64,000 bases of DNA from Alopecurus myosuroides (GCA_028641055.1 CM054059.1:110744263-110808262); one strand, 5' to 3'. Counted from the first letter of the stretch, positions 46,064 to 59,610 are shown. Notes: generated from the sequence alone by a model not told the origin. Made by a program: numbers and translations.

Positions 46064-46720
46064 TATGGATAATACTTTTGCATCTCTGTTTAGAGGTACT
46101 ACTACTATGACTACTAGGGTAGTAGGTGACCCGTTATCTGCTGAATTAGATCCTTATAAAATATCTATGAAAATTGTTGGACGTCTTATGGGTAACTGCT
46201 ATTATGGAGATGGAACTGTCCATCCCGGTGATCATTTGCTCTTTATACATGGATCAAGTTAAAAGGAAATTATTCTCTTTATCGCTGAGAGGAAGAGCCG
46301 CTTAATGGTTCAAATTACTGAAGAATGGTGAATCCATTGGTTGCGATGAAATTTGTCCTCTCTTTTATTCTAAATTCTATCCTCCTAGTAAGATTCATAA
46401 AGACCGGAATCAAATATATAATTTATGGCCTCATGATGGAGAGAGTATTTCCCAAGCTTGGGGAAGAATGAAGTTATTAATGCTCAAATGTCCCGTTCAT
46501 GAACTCCCGTGTAATGTTGTTATCAATAATTTTTATGCAAGGTTTCCTCTCCATGATAAGGATTATTGGATGCTTCTTGTTCTGGATCATTCACACGTAT
46601 AAAGGAATAAGCTAAAGGGGATCTTCTTGGCCGTATTAATTCAAGAAAACGCTCAAGGATGGAAGAATGACAAAGGTAGAAAGTCAGGTATAAATTATGA
46701 TTATGAATGCGTTAAAAAAT
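46064..46720 (+). pseudogene. element C gag, degenerate
   Basis: It begins MDNTFASLFRGTTT at 46064. A stop falls at 46260, then further frames carry gag-like FSLSLRGRAA, FYSKFYPP and ISQAWGRMKLLMLKCP (the retrotransposon gag fold). Several stops and shifts make it non-functional. Confidence 0.75.
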
Positions 46721-46889
46721 TTATGGGAACCGAAGATTTCTATAATTTTAGTGTTGTTTTTGTGGTGTTGATTCTCAAATCTTTGCAAACTTTCTTAAAG
46801 CTTTTGCCTCCTATCTTGATATTCCTAAAAAGGATCATCACAAACATCATGCACCTTATAAAGATATTGTTCCTGCTAGTAATATAGAA

Positions 46890-48888
46890 GTGCATGATGT
46901 TAATCATGCTATTCCTGAGCCTTATATTGAAGAAATGCCTTTCCCTGCTAAAGTGAAAGAACACTCTATTGTAGTTAGTGTGGTTAATAAGAGCATTAAG
47001 AAATCTATTGAACCTGATGAACAAATAACTGTTGAACCTGCAGTAGCAATAGTAAAAGATCTTGTTTGTGGGAATGTAGAGGATGAACGCATTTTATTTT
47101 GTGAGGATGCTTCAAATATTGTTTCCCATCCTCATAGATCTAAGAAAACTAGTGTTCCTTTGCTTTCCGTTAAGATTGGTGATCATTGCTATTATGGTTT
47201 GTGTGACATTGGTGCTAGTTCTAGTGCTATACCTTATGATCTTTGTAGAGAAAATATTAATGAAATTGGTTATTGTGAGCTTGAGGATATTGATGTGGCT
47301 ATTCATATTGCTAATAGAGAAATTTTCTTTCCGATATGTATTGTTAGGTACGTGGAAGTTTTATGTGGTAAAACTAAATATCCCACTGATTTTTTAGTAC
47401 TTGGTAAGGCTAGTAAAACTTGTCCTATTATTTTTGGTAGACCTTTCTTGAACACTTGTGGTACTATTATAGATTGTAGGAGAGAAAATATATTAACTAA
47501 ATTTGATGTAAAATCTTATGAGTTTAATTTCTCTAAATTTGCTAAAGCACCTTATGAATCTGAATTGCCTGATGAGAATTTTAAAGTTGAACAACTTGCT
47601 TCTATTGCTCTTGCTCCTAACAATGCTTTGCAGCAATATATGGAGGATCATGAAAGTGAGGTCTTTGTGAAAGAGAGAAATGAGAATGGCGATATTCTTC
47701 TTCGTCAACCGGTGATACTCAAACACAATTTACCCGTGGAAGACTTGGGTACCACATTGCCACCCAAAGAGGATCCTGTGTTTGATTAAAAACTTTTGCC
47801 TGATGATCTTAATATTCTTATATTGATGATAAGAAAATACATCCTGCTATTATTAGTGCTAAACTTTCAGGTGAATAGGAGGAAAGATTATTGGGAATTT
47901 TGAAGAAACACCGTGGAGCTATTGGTTATACTCTGGATGATTTGAAGGGGATTTCTCCCACCATATGTCAGCATGCTATCAATATTGAACCTGATGCAAC
48001 GCCGGTTGTTGAACATCAACGATGTTTAATTCCTAAGATGAAGTAACTGGTAAGAAATGAGGTATTAAAACTTCTTGATGCTCGTATTATTTTTCCTATT
48101 GCTGATAGTAAATGGGTAAGCCCTGTGCATTGTGTCCCTAAGAAAGGTGGAATGACTGTTGTGCCTAATGAAAATAATGACCTTATTCCACAAAGAGTAG
48201 TAGTTGGTTATATAATGTGCATTGATTTTAGAAAGGTTAATAAAGTTACTAAGAAAGACCATTATCCTTTACCCTTTATTGATCAAATGCTAGAGAAGTT
48301 GTCTAAGAAAACTCATTTTGCTTTCTTGATGGTTATTCTGGGTTTTCTCAAATTGATGTTAGGGTAAAAGATCAAGAGAAAACAACGTTTACTTGTCCTT
48401 ATGAAACTTATGCTTATAGACATATGCCTTTTGGTTTATGCAATGCTCCTGCTACCTTTCAAAGATACATGTGTGCTATTTTTCATGGTTTTTGTGAAGA
48501 GATTGTGGAAGTATTCAAGACGATTTCTCCGTCTATGGAACTTATTTTGATAATTATTTGCGCAACCTTGATAAAGTTTTGCAGAGATGTGAGGAAACTA
48601 ATCTAGTTCTAATTAGGAGAAATGCCACTTTATGGTTAATAAAGGAATTATTCTTGGACATATTCTAAAAGAGGTATTGAAGTTGACAGAGCTAAAGTGG
48701 AAGCCATAGAGAAAATGCCCTATCTTAGGGATGTTAAAGATGTACCTTCTGTTTTTTATGATGATTGCAAGGAATCTTTTGAAACTTTAAAAAAGGCTTT
48801 AACCACTGCTCCTATTGTTCAACCACCTGACTAGAATATACCTTTTGAAATTATGTGCGATGCTAGGGATTTTGCTATAGGTTCTGTT
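46890..48888 (+). pseudogene. element C pol (protease, RT, start of RNase H), interrupted by element D
   Basis: 46890-47789 is open and contains the aspartic protease (LCDIGASSSAIPYDL, then FGRPFLNTCGTIID). RT follows in broken frames: WVSPVHCVPKKGG, CIDFRKVNKVTKKDHYPLPF, FLDGYSGF (frameshifted), MPFGLCNAPATFQRYM. The catalytic DD region near 48505-48530 has lost a base. RNase H starts (FEIMCDARDFAIGSV) and stops at 48888, where LTR D begins. The motif set is that of Athila-type Ty3/gypsy elements. Integrase is not in the window. Confidence 0.88.
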
Positions 48889-50492
48889 TGATGCATGTGA
48901 TCACACGTTCGTTGGGAGACCCCAAGAGGAAGGTATGAAGAGTGCAGCGGCAAGTTTCCCCCAGAAAGAAACCAATGTTGAATCGACCAGTAGGAGGAAG
49001 GAGTAACTTCAGAAGGTTGAAGTAGTTGAGATGGCAGGGCGCACTACCGGTTCAGAAGCAACGTGGAACCTACACAACACAATCAAATCACTTTGCCCCA
49101 ACTAAGCAGTGAGGTTATCAATCTCACTAGTTTTGCTGAACACAAAGAGGTTAAACATATGGTGTGGAAAACAATAGTAGAACAGTATGAAAGCGGTAGT
49201 AACAGTACGAAAGCAATAGGTGTTTTATCAGTATGAGGAAAAAGGACTGGTGTCCACAGTTCACTAGTGGTGTCTCTCCGTGAAAGATAAATAACATGTG
49301 TGGTGAAAAAATTACAATTGGGCAATTGACAGAAATGAAGGTTGCACCGTAGTGCATATGAAAGACATAAAGATTACTATGTGATTAATGCGGGCATTAC
49401 AACAAAATACATAGACCATAATCCAATTGCATCTATGACTAATAATCCACCCTCCGAATATCATCCGAACAAACGTTGGGTATTAAGTTCCAAGCAACAG
49501 ATAATTGCAGTAAGCAAAGTGTGTAATGTAAACAATAGCATCATCCTTAGACAAAGCATTGTTGTTTTTTCCCTAATGGCAACAGCACATCCTCCACCTG
49601 TCACGTTTCTGTAACTCGAGCACAGATGCAAAGGAGGCACGAACCCATTATCGAGCATAAATACTCCCTCTTGGAGTTACTAGCATCTACTTGGCCAGAG
49701 CATATACTAATAACAGAGAGCATGCAAGATCATAAATAACATATGCATGAAGATAACATGATAGATTTATAATCAGAAGACATAGCATTCAACATTCATC
49801 AGATCCCAGCAAACAAAACGTGTAACATTACATAAAGATGATCTTGATCATGTTAGGCAGCTCACAAGATCTAAACATGAGGTACAAAGTGGAGAGAACA
49901 ACCATCTAGCTACTTCTATGGACCCGTAGTCCAGGGATGAACTACTCACCCATCACTTCGGAGGAGGGCATGGTGGTGTAGACCCCTCCGGTGATGAATT
50001 TCCCTCCGGACAGGGTGCCGGGGAGAGCTCCAAAACCCTCCTGATCTCGGGAGGACGATGACGGAGGCCTCTGGTGTTTTTGGGACGAAGTGGAATATAT
50101 TTAGGGTTTACGTCTCGAGGGGATAAATAGAACAAAGAGCAAAGGTGGTGGAGGCCTGGGGTCCCCACACCACCCCACGACGCAGCCAGGGGGCGCACCG
50201 CCCTATGGTGTGGGCCCCCTGAGGCCCCCCTCCGGGTCTCTTTGGGGCTCCGTGGAACCTTCGGGAATTCTAAGACTTCCGGGCTTCAAATTTTCAAATT
50301 CCGAGATTGTTTCCAGAACAACTTTTCTGAAACTAAAAACAGCAGAAAACAGGGAACTGACTCTATGGCATCTTGTCAATAGGTTAGTATGGAAAATCGA
50401 TAAAAATGACATAAAGCGTATAGAAAACATGTGGGAAACAATAATAAACAACAAGGAACATCAGAAATTAAGGATACGTTTATGACGTACCA
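48889..50492 (-). repeat. element D 3' LTR
   Basis: 1604 bp. On the minus strand it starts TGGTACGTCATAAACGTATC and ends ...GATCACATGCATCA. It is followed at 50493 by the complement of a polypurine tract (minus strand TAAGCTTGGGGATGT). Confidence 0.85.
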
Positions 50493-53170
50493 ACATCCCC
50501 AAGCTTAGTTCCTACTCGTACTCGAGTAGGTAAACGATAAAAACACATTATTTCTGAGGTGACATGCTACCAACATAAACTTTATCATCATAATGTAAAA
50601 GCATATGTAAGATGATATCATAGAACTTTAACACAAGCATGATAAATAGAACTTTAATAATAAAGCATAGCAATCACCTTGCATCATGAGAAGTAACACA
50701 AATAAAAGATCATGAATAACAATGCAACGAAAGATATACGTTTGTTTCAAGTATAAATAAAACATGGCAAAGTGATATTTCGCAAGTCCTTAAGAGTGGG
50801 GAAAAACATAAATGAGAGTACACCTTCAAAGTTCATGAGGAAGACTAGAACAAATAATTAGAGAACAAGCAATAACACATCATGAATCAATTAATGATGT
50901 TTCTGTGACAAGTGCACATAAAACTTCGAATGGAAAATATGCTCTCTTGACTGTGCATAAAGTTAGAAGATAGAGACTCAACATAAAAGTAAAATAAAGG
51001 CCCTTCGTAGAGGGAAGCATGGATCACTCAGGTGCTAGAGATTTTATTTTATTAAACAGAGGTATTAAAATGTTTGACACTCCTCCCGTCCATCTTACAC
51101 AAACCATGTATAACTGAATCCTCGGGTGCCTGTGAACAATAAAATACCGTGGAGGAGTGTCTATATTTTGGAGGTGTATGATAATGTTAAAGAATGGTAA
51201 ACAGAAAATAAAGTATGTCACAAGACAACTAGACTTCACAAGAGAGGGTCTCATATGAACGACACAACCGGTGTAGAAGGTCATCCCTCTTTCTCTTTTG
51301 TTTACACAATTATGCTTTGACTGATAAATCAGGGGAAAAAATAGTAAAGAGAATTTGTGTGTATTAATTTGGGGTTGGGCATCCCGCTGCCAGCTCTTCT
51401 ATCGATTGGATAAGCGGATGAAGCCACTAGTCCAGTGTGTGAAATCCAATGAACAAGTGAGATAAATATTATCTATTTACGTCCTCATGAGCAAAAACAG
51501 GAACACAAAGCAGGTATAGTTTTGAAGGTTTTAAAGGTAACACATGAGAAATTTACTTGGGTGGCGGTTAATTACCACATGTAGGTAGGTATGGTGGAAA
51601 CAATGGAAAAACTTTGGTTTTTGGAAGTTGGATTTCACGAGTAGAGCTCATACTCGGTACAGGTGGAGGCTAGCAAAAGACTGGGAGCAACAAATCAAGA
51701 GAGTATAAGAGCCATAATCATGCATATCGATGTAAACATCATTAATCAAAGCATAAGTGGTACCACAAGTTCAAAAACTAAATAATCATAGAGGCTATTA
51801 GTGATTGGTTCATAGTCATAAACATGGTGTGAGCATGCTCCAAGTCAACCAAATAAAACATTCAAAGGAGAATACCACACATTTATGCTTCAATATGACA
51901 AGAACAACTCATGATTCTTTCAATGGCACATTAAACACTCTCAGCTATTTGAGTCTAATCATGCTAGTCAATAACCATAAGGCTTTAGAACTAAAATAAC
52001 ATCTAGCATGATATGAAAAGTCTAGCCACATTCTATACAAGCTTCTACTTAAACCGTTAAAAATTCTACCTCAAGCAACAATTTCTTTTCCCATAAGCAC
52101 CATACAAAACATGATTTAACAAAAATTCTCTACATTCTACAGCAAGCAAATATGAGAGTAATCACATAAAACTACTAAAACTAACAACTCTGAATAAGAT
52201 ATGCAATGAAAACAAGAGCTAAACGGGAATTTTTGCAGTAACTAGAAGAAAAACTAAGAATACTAGCATAGCAAGTATTCAAATGAAAAAGCGAAGCGTG
52301 TCTCTCTCCCAAACAAGGATTAAAGGTCCAATGATATTATTGAAGAAAGGAAAACAAAAGAAATCAAAAGAAAAACAAACAGACGCTCCCAGTAAACTTC
52401 ATATGATGTGACCGAATAAAAATATACTTTTACGAGAAGTGACCTGATAGATAGTTGATGAAGAAGGGGATGCCTTGGGCATCCCCAAGCTTAGATTCTT
52501 GTGTATTCTAAAAATATGCTTGGATGAACCACAGGGGCATCCCCAAATTTTGACTTTGCACTCTTCTTGATCACATATATCACCTCTTCTTTTGACCCTT
52601 GAAAACTAACTTCACACCATACTCAAAAAGTAATTCACAATAGAAGATTAGTGCAACAATTAAAAATCCATGGGTTATGTATGGCACAAGTTCTATTGAT
52701 AGTTTTAAGCATTAGCTACAACCAGTGATGTTTCGTGACGCAAAGAAATCCACTTGACATCGCAAAAGAGCCAATGCATGAAAAATGGCAAAATCTGTCA
52801 AAACCAGAACAACCTGTAAAGACGAATTTTTCGAGGCACTTACGTTTCTCAAATCGAAAAAATTAAAGAACAAAAAAGTTGCGGAATTAGCCGTGGAATA
52901 AGCACAAAACATTTCAGGTCATTATGATCAATCTGGATTTTTTACGATTTTTTACGGTGGACAACAGAAATCTGTTTTCTGCGCAGAAATCCGAAAACCA
53001 ACTCCAACTCTTGTCAAAAACTTTACTTGGCACTAATAAAAGATGATTAGAAAGATACAAATGAGTTAATAAAGAAGTATACAACCCCTTGACTCAAAGA
53101 AAACAGGAAAAAACAAAGGAAAAATAAAACCATGGGTTATCTCCCAAGAAGTGCTTTTCTTTAACGCCTT
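50493..53170 (-). other. element D non-coding internal tail
   Basis: 2.7 kb without a supported gene. It shares sequence blocks with elements A and B', including the region around 51810-51900 and a perfect 9-bp-stem inverted repeat at 52466-52486. AT-rich throughout. Confidence 0.6.
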
Positions 53171-53822
53171 TTAGCTAGGTCCAGAAAAATGGAATCGAGT
53201 ATTTTCAAGTGAATAAGCATCCAAATTTAGATTTGGAAATTCATTAATAATGCATTGTATTTTATCTAGCTGAGTTTTAGAGTCTCCTTTCTTAGAACTT
53301 TTAGGTTTACTATTCTCATCAAATAAATTCTCAGGAACAACCCAATAAAAATTCTTTTCTTGGGCTTCATGCAATGCTATCAATTTAAAGGGAATTGGCT
53401 TTTTCTCTTCATTTTTACTTTTAGATTCGGCATTTTCGAGAGCACCAACAACATCTACACATAAGCCTAGCATATTAAAACGATCGAACACTTTTCTAGC
53501 TTCTATAGCAACATCTCCAAATTCTTCAAGCATGGTTTCTAAAATAAAAAAAAATTATGTCTTCAATATTATTCAAGTTGAGTAACATATTCTGCAATAT
53601 GGGATGAAGGTTAACAAACGTAGATTCTAGCATGTGAATCAGAGAAGTTGCAGCAGTTTCATAATTTGGAGCAAGTTCTACTATGAAGTTTTCCTCTAAA
53701 TTTTTATGCTTACTAACATGATTAAAGAATTCCTTAAAAGTATCCTTTCCAAGTATAGAACCACTAACAACTGGAAGATCTTTCAGAGTAAACTTAGGAG
53801 GCAACATGATGGGAGACAACAA
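53171..53822 (-). pseudogene. element D short internal protein, one frameshift
   Basis: Two overlapping minus-strand frames, 53822-53526 (MLSPIMLPPKFTLKDLPVVS start) and 53533-53171 (EEFGDVAIEARKVFDRFNML ... ENTRFHFSGPS), would form one protein of roughly 210-215 residues. The joint lies at an A/T run near 53540-53550. The protein is charged, has no zinc knuckle or enzymatic motif, and differs from the Asp/Asn-rich protein of A and B'. The role is unknown, though its position directly after the primer site suggests a gag-like one. Confidence 0.55.
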
Positions 53823-53974
53823 TCAAATAACAAAAGTAACAACTAGAATAAGAACTAATTTTTTGTGTTTTTGATAAAGATAAGCAAACAAGACAAAATA
53901 AAATAAAATAAGCAAAACAAAAACAAAGTAAAGAGATTGGAAGTGAGAGACTCCCCTTGCAGAAATTCTCTTCC

Positions 53975-53991
53975 TCCCTGCCACGGCACCA
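53975..53991 (-). promoter_or_regulatory. primer binding site of element D
   Basis: The minus strand reads TGGTGCCGTGGCAGGGA, a mutated tRNA-Asp complement, 10 bp inside the 5' LTR end at 54002. Confidence 0.7.
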
Positions 53992-54001
53992 GAAAAATGT
54001 T

Positions 54002-54506
54002 TGATGCGTGTGATCACACGTTTGTTGGGAGACCCCAAGAGGAAGGTATGAACAGTGCAGCGGAAAGTTTCCCTTAGAAAGAAACCAAGGTTGAATCGAC
54101 CAGTAGGAGGAAGGAGTAACTTCAGAAGGTTTAAGCAGCTAAGATGGTGGGCGCACTAGCGGTTCAGAAGCAACGGGGAACCTACACAACACAATCAAAT
54201 CACTTTGCCCCAACGAAGCAGTGAGGTTCTTAATCTCACTGGTTTTGCTGAACACAAAGAGGTTAAACGTATGGTGTGGGAAATAGTAGGAGAACAGTAT
54301 GAAAGCAGTAGTAAAAGTATGAAAGCAGTAGGTGTTTTATCAGTATGAGGAAAAAGGACAGGGGTCCACATTTCACTAGTGGTGTCTCTCCGTGAAAGAT
54401 AAATAACATGTGTGGTGAAAGAATTACAACTTCACAATTGATAGAAATGAAGGCTGCACCATAGTGCATATGCCAGACAGAAAGATTACTATGTGATCCA
54501 TGCGGG
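54002..54506 (-). repeat. element D 5' LTR, truncated by element E
   Basis: It aligns with 48889-49398 of the 3' LTR until ATGCGGG. After that the 3' LTR continues CATTACAAC, while here element E starts with TGATACATCG. Confidence 0.85.
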
Positions 54507-55900
54507 TGATACATCGAAAACACATCTCCTTTTCCGAACACTTTTCTTATTGTTTTCCTCTAAACTTCTGTGTTTCGGATACAACTAACACGGACTAACG
54601 CTGTTTTCAGCAGAATTGCCTTGGTGTCTTGTTTTTTTGCTTTAAAAATCAACTTTCGGGAAAATACCCAGAAAAGAGCCCATTGGTGTTTTCACCCTGG
54701 AAGCCCCCGGGAGCTAGAAGGGAGCCAGGGGAGGAGCCAGAGGGTGGCCACACCCCCTGGCGTGGGTCCCCACTAGCCGCGCCAGCATAGGGTGTGGCCC
54801 CCCCCAGAGCCCCCCTCGGACTCCCCTTTCGACTACAAGTAGCCTCCAACCCTAAAACCCGAGGGGGTTCGTCATATTCCACATAAACACAATAGAGCGC
54901 CACCGCCATCCTGAACCTCGATTCGGGAATCAGAAGTTCTTGTTCTAGCACCCTGCCGGGACGGAGAATTGGAGGAGATCATCGCCACCGTCATCACCAA
55001 CGCCTCTCTATCAACCATCCATGTTTCCCCCATCCATGTGTGAGTAAATCCCCGTTGTAGGCTGAAAGGGATGGTAGAGATTGGATGAGATCGTTCATGT
55101 AATAATGTCATGATTGTTAGGGCATAGTGCCTCGTATCCTCTATTAGTGATATTGACATTGTTGCAACTTGCTATGCTTAATGCTTGCCACTTTGGGTCC
55201 GAGTGCCATGATTTCAGATCTGAATATGTTATTGAATCATGATGATAATTATTGTTTCTTGATCATACCTGCAAGTTGTTTACACATATTGTTGTCCGGA
55301 ACCCGAGGCCCCGAAGTGACAGAAATTGGGACAACCAGCGGGGATGGCTGCGATGTGAGGATCACATGTGTTCAAGGAGTGTTCATGCTTTGCTCCGGTG
55401 TTCTATTAAAAGGAACACCTTAATTACCAGTAGTTCCCCTTGAGGCCCCGTTGACACGGGCTGATAGGAAAATAGATGTTGTGCAAGTTCTCGTTGCGAG
55501 CTTACGACTATTTACAGAACACATGCCTATGGTTACTTAGTGATTGGATGCTTTATCTTATTTATCTGCAATGGCCCTAACATGATCATTGTTTGGACTT
55601 TCTTATCCATGCAACGCCCATTCATCCATCTCTATGTCTACAGTATTTAATCCCGATGTTTACTTCAAACATCACTACTACTGTTGTTTTCATACTACTG
55701 TTGTTATTATTTCACTACTGCTGCTATAAAACTGTTACTACTTCTAAACCATTGCGAACTAGTCAACTTTCGGGTGCAAGTGAATTGAAAACTCACTTTT
55801 TAAGGCTCACAAATATTCTTTGGCTCCCCTTGTGTCGAATCAATAAATTTGGGTTTTACTTCCGTCGAAGACTGTTGCGATCCCCTATACTTGTGGGTCA
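54507..55900 (+). repeat. element E 5' LTR
   Basis: 1394 bp from TGATACATCGAAAACACATC to TATACTTGTGGGTCA, sharing its last bases with LTR C. A GC-rich middle (54690-54850) probably holds the promoter. Confidence 0.82.
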
Positions 55901-55914
55901 TGAAGACTATTTTC

Positions 55915-55933
55915 TAGCGTCGTTGCCGGGGAG
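55915..55933 (+). promoter_or_regulatory. primer binding site of element E
   Basis: TAGCGTCGTTGCCGGGGAG, two changes from the tRNA-Asp complement, 14 bp after the LTR as in element C. Confidence 0.78.
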
Positions 55934-55991
55934 CGTAGCTTTATTTGCGAGCTCACCGGAGAGTACTATTATCTACTGCCAATCATTCATC

Positions 55992-57489
55992 ATGGGTAAG
56001 TCTCGTGATGGAAGAGTTCCTATATTACCATCCATTACAAGAAGAGGTATAACTCTGAACACCTCTGTTGCTCTTGATTCACCGTCCGTTATGAGTAAGC
56101 TGCTTACACCACCACATACACATGCTACACATGCTACTTCTGCTGAATCCGAAAATACTTCTGATACTTTTGATGATGCTTCTCATGTGCTTGATGAGAG
56201 TGGTTCTCTCGGTCCTTTCTTAGATGCTACTATTGCTAAAGCTAAAAATATTGCAAACACTAGAACTCCTGATAAAAATCATGTTACTCTGTCTTTCTCG
56301 CATGAGTTTAGAGAAAACTCTAGTGATGATTTAGATGATGCCTATATTGAACTGAGTGATGATCTTATTGATGAAATACATGCTATGAAGGATAAAGATG
56401 ATGTTATACGTATTATGGAAAGTCGTGCTATTAAATATAAATTATCTATTGTTGCTAAGTTTGCCACTTCTCATATTCATATTAGGGATAAGGATTTTGA
56501 TGTCTCTCGATTTATCTTATATATCTATTGTTGAGAAAGAACTTTTTTGTGGAACTGAAAATGAAAGTGTTGTGAAACATATGAATGAGCTCTCCTCTTT
56601 GAGTAGTTTATTCTCTGACGATCTTAAGAAACATAGCTACCTTGTTGCTAAAATATTCCCTTTCTCATTAAAGGATGAAGCTAAAACTTGGTTTAATAAT
56701 TTTTCTCCGGGATATATTGACAATCCTATTGGTTTGGTTAATGCTTTCTTTCAGAAATATTTTCCTGCTAGTGCTCAACATGCTGCTTTACAAAACATAT
56801 TTAATTTCAAGCAATTGGAAGAAGAGAAATTTCCTGTATCTTGGGCAAGGTTTGGATCTTTGGTAAAGTCTAGACCTGGGCATAAGCTAGAACATAATAA
56901 ACTCCTTGATATATTCTATAATGTACTAACTGTTGAATCTAGAACATATCTGGATAGTTGTGCTGGTTGTGTTTTCACGCAAGGAACTCTAGAAGAAGAT
57001 GATGAATTAATGGATAAAATAAGCCAAAATCATGATGACTGGACTATGGTTGAGCCTGAGATGACCCCTACTCCGGTACCTACACCAACACCAACACCCA
57101 AGAAGAGGGGAATGATTGAATTAAATGATGAAGAGATGAGAGAAGCCAAGAAATCTATTAAAGGGAGGGGTATTAAATCTGAAGATGTGAAGAATCTTCC
57201 ACCTATAGAAGAATTGTGTAAGCCAATCCCTCACTCGTCACCCATTGAGGTACACTCTCTCCAATATTTTGATAGTAGAGATATTCCCTATAGAAAACCT
57301 CCTAATCAATGCTTAGATGAATTTGATAATTATGTTATTAAGAAATATAATTTTAATATGAGAGTGCAAAATCACCTAATGGAAAACTCTAAAGCTATTA
57401 ATGATTTGCATGGTATTATAGAAAGAACCTCTAATGATGTTAAAATGCTTGTTAAACATTTTCAAATGGTTCAAACTCAAATTGATTAA
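55992..57489 (+). pseudogene. element E gag, one frameshift
   Basis: It starts MGKSRDGRVPILPS at 55992. The first frame ends at 56534. The second (from about 56500) continues with the retrotransposon gag core (FPFSLKDEAKTWFNNFSPG, ...FFQKYFPASAQH, FPVSWARFGSLV) and ends at 57489 after a TPTPVPTPTPTP linker. Without the shift near 56500 the protein would be about 500 residues. Gag builds the virus-like particle. Confidence 0.85.
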
Positions 57490-58545
57490 CTTGCTAAAGT
57501 GCAAAAAGATTTTCTAGGTAATGCTTCTAAATAAAAACATGCTTATGAAATAAGAACTAGAAGTGGTATTGCTACACAAGATCCTTTATATCCCGAGGGA
57601 CATCCTAGAAGAATTGAACAATATTCTCAGCAAACTAATAATTATGTTATTCACACTAAGAAGAAAAAGAAGAAGAAACATAAAACTGTTGTAGAATTCT
57701 CTGAACTTGCTAAAGATCCTAATAGTATATTTGTCTCTGATGCTGAAACTGAAAGTGGTAATGAAAAGAATGATGCTTCGATAAAGAAGAACATGTAGCT
57801 GAACCTGAAAAGCAAGCTAAAACTGCAAAGTACACTAAGGAAGATTTTATTGCTAATAAACATGGTAATGAAAGAGAACCTTGGGTACAAAAACCAATGC
57901 CTTTTCCTAATAAGAAATACAAATCTAAGGAAGAAGAACACTATAACAAGTTTTGTGAATGGATGAAACCTTTGTTCTTGTAAATTCCTTTAACTGATGC
58001 TATTAAATTACCTCATTATGCAAAATATATGAAAGATATTGTCTCTAACAAAAGGAAGATTCCCAATGAGGAAATTTCCACTATGCTTTTTAATTATTCT
58101 TTTAATGGCAAGGTTCCTAAGAAACTTGGAGATCCTGGTATACCAACTAGTCCCTGCTCTATTAAAAATAATTATGTTAGAACTGCTTTGTGTGATCTGG
58201 GAGCTAGAGTTAGTGTCATGCCTTTTAATATCTATAAAAGACTCCTCCTAGAAAAAATTATACCAACTGATATATCTTTGCAAATGGCTGATAAGTCTAC
58301 TGCCATTCCTGTGGGTATATGTGAGGATGTTCCTGTTCAAGTTGCTAATAATTGTGTGATATTAACTGACTTTATTGTGTTGGAAATGCCCAAAGATGAT
58401 AATATGTCTATTATTCTCGGGAGACATTTTCTTAATACTGTAGGGGTCGTTATTGATTCCAATCAAGGAAAGTTACTTTTAATGTTAATGATAAAGAGCA
58501 CACTATTTATTTTCCCAAGAAGATTGATAAAAAATATGGTCTAAA
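57490..58545 (+). pseudogene. element E linker and aspartic protease, broken
   Basis: After the gag stop the same pattern continues with Lys-rich linker frames (57540-57980, with two stops and a shift). Then 58029-58544 carries the retropepsin-like domain: LCDLGARVSVMPFNIYKRL (active-site DLGA) and ILGRHFLNTVGVVID. This is the protease form common in Athila-type plant elements. Confidence 0.82.
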
Positions 58546-58549
58546 TTCA

Positions 58550-59610
58550 ATTGAAAATAATGAGACCATCAAGATTGGAGAATTTTATTGTCTCATTCAA
58601 GTGCCACCAAAGGAATATGAAATTATTATGATTAGGACTATGCCTATCAAGGTTGAGGTAACATAATTATCTAGTGTTTAGCAAAGTTTTTCTCCATATG
58701 AAAATTATTCTGGTAGCAAGACTTGATCACCCTTGTTAACAAAATGATTTTTAATGAAGAGGACATTGTTATCACTATGTTTTCACATTCCCCGCTATGT
58801 TTTCACCTTGTTTACTTCTGTTACTACATTTCTACTTGAGTACAATTATGTTTTCCATCATCCTGGTGCATGTTTTCCTGATATTTTCACTATGAATTAT
58901 GAGGATATGCATGTTTTCACCACTACCACCTTTGTTTTGTTTGGTTATTCTTTCATTAGAGTGTCTTAGAACCTCTGTAGTTCTGGTTTTGGTTTTGTTT
59001 TTCATGTTTTCACCTTTGTTTTCCCGATTTTTATCAATTATTAAGTTTTTAGAAACACCTCAAAAATAACGTTTCTCGAAAAATTCCAGAAAAATTATAA
59101 TAAATTTTTACGTAAAAATAAGGCAGAAAGCCACCTGGGAGACACCAGGGGGACCCACCAGTCAGGCACACCCTAGGGTGGCGCGGCCAGCCCCCTGGTG
59201 GCGCCAGAACATGGTGTGGGGGCCCCATGTCCTTCCACTTACTCTCTCCACTGCCAAAGTCTTCACTCTCACCCCCAAAGCTGAAAACATTTCCTAGAAC
59301 CCGTGTTCTTGCTGCTCTTGCCTCTGGATTTTTTATCTCCTTCTTCAGCCCATCATTTGTGCTGATGTTTGGTGTGTTTTATCTCTGGTATGTGACTCCT
59401 CCGATGATCCAAGTAGAATTTTATTTAGTGAAGCATTTCTTGAGTATTTTGGTAATGTAGGTGACAGCTTATGTGAGTTTGCATGCTTGATTTGAGTAGA
59501 AATAATTTGTTTTTGATGTATGTTTAGCTCTCATATAAGTCCCTATGGTAGTCTCCACCTTATAGTTGCTTGAAATTAATTTTTGTGATGATTGTTGAAA
59601 AAATTCAGAG
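58550..59610 (+). other. element E spacer without coding capacity
   Basis: About 1 kb where RT would be expected. It contains repeated TGTTTTCAC words (58780-59010) and a GC-rich GGTGGCGCGGCCAGC block near 59180. No RT, RNase H or integrase residues were found in any plus-strand frame. Confidence 0.6.

Larger units (their letters stand above)
48889..54506 (-). mobile_element. gypsy element D, non-autonomous, minus strand, inserted in C
   Basis: Both LTRs are present. The 3' LTR is at 48889-50492, and the 5' LTR (54002 on) is cut at 54506 by element E. Over the shared ~500 bp I count by eye roughly 40-45 differences, so the insertion is not recent. CTGTT (48884-48888) is the left candidate duplication and its partner is not in the window. 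The internal region (50493-54001) codes only for a short gag-like protein. Confidence 0.85.
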
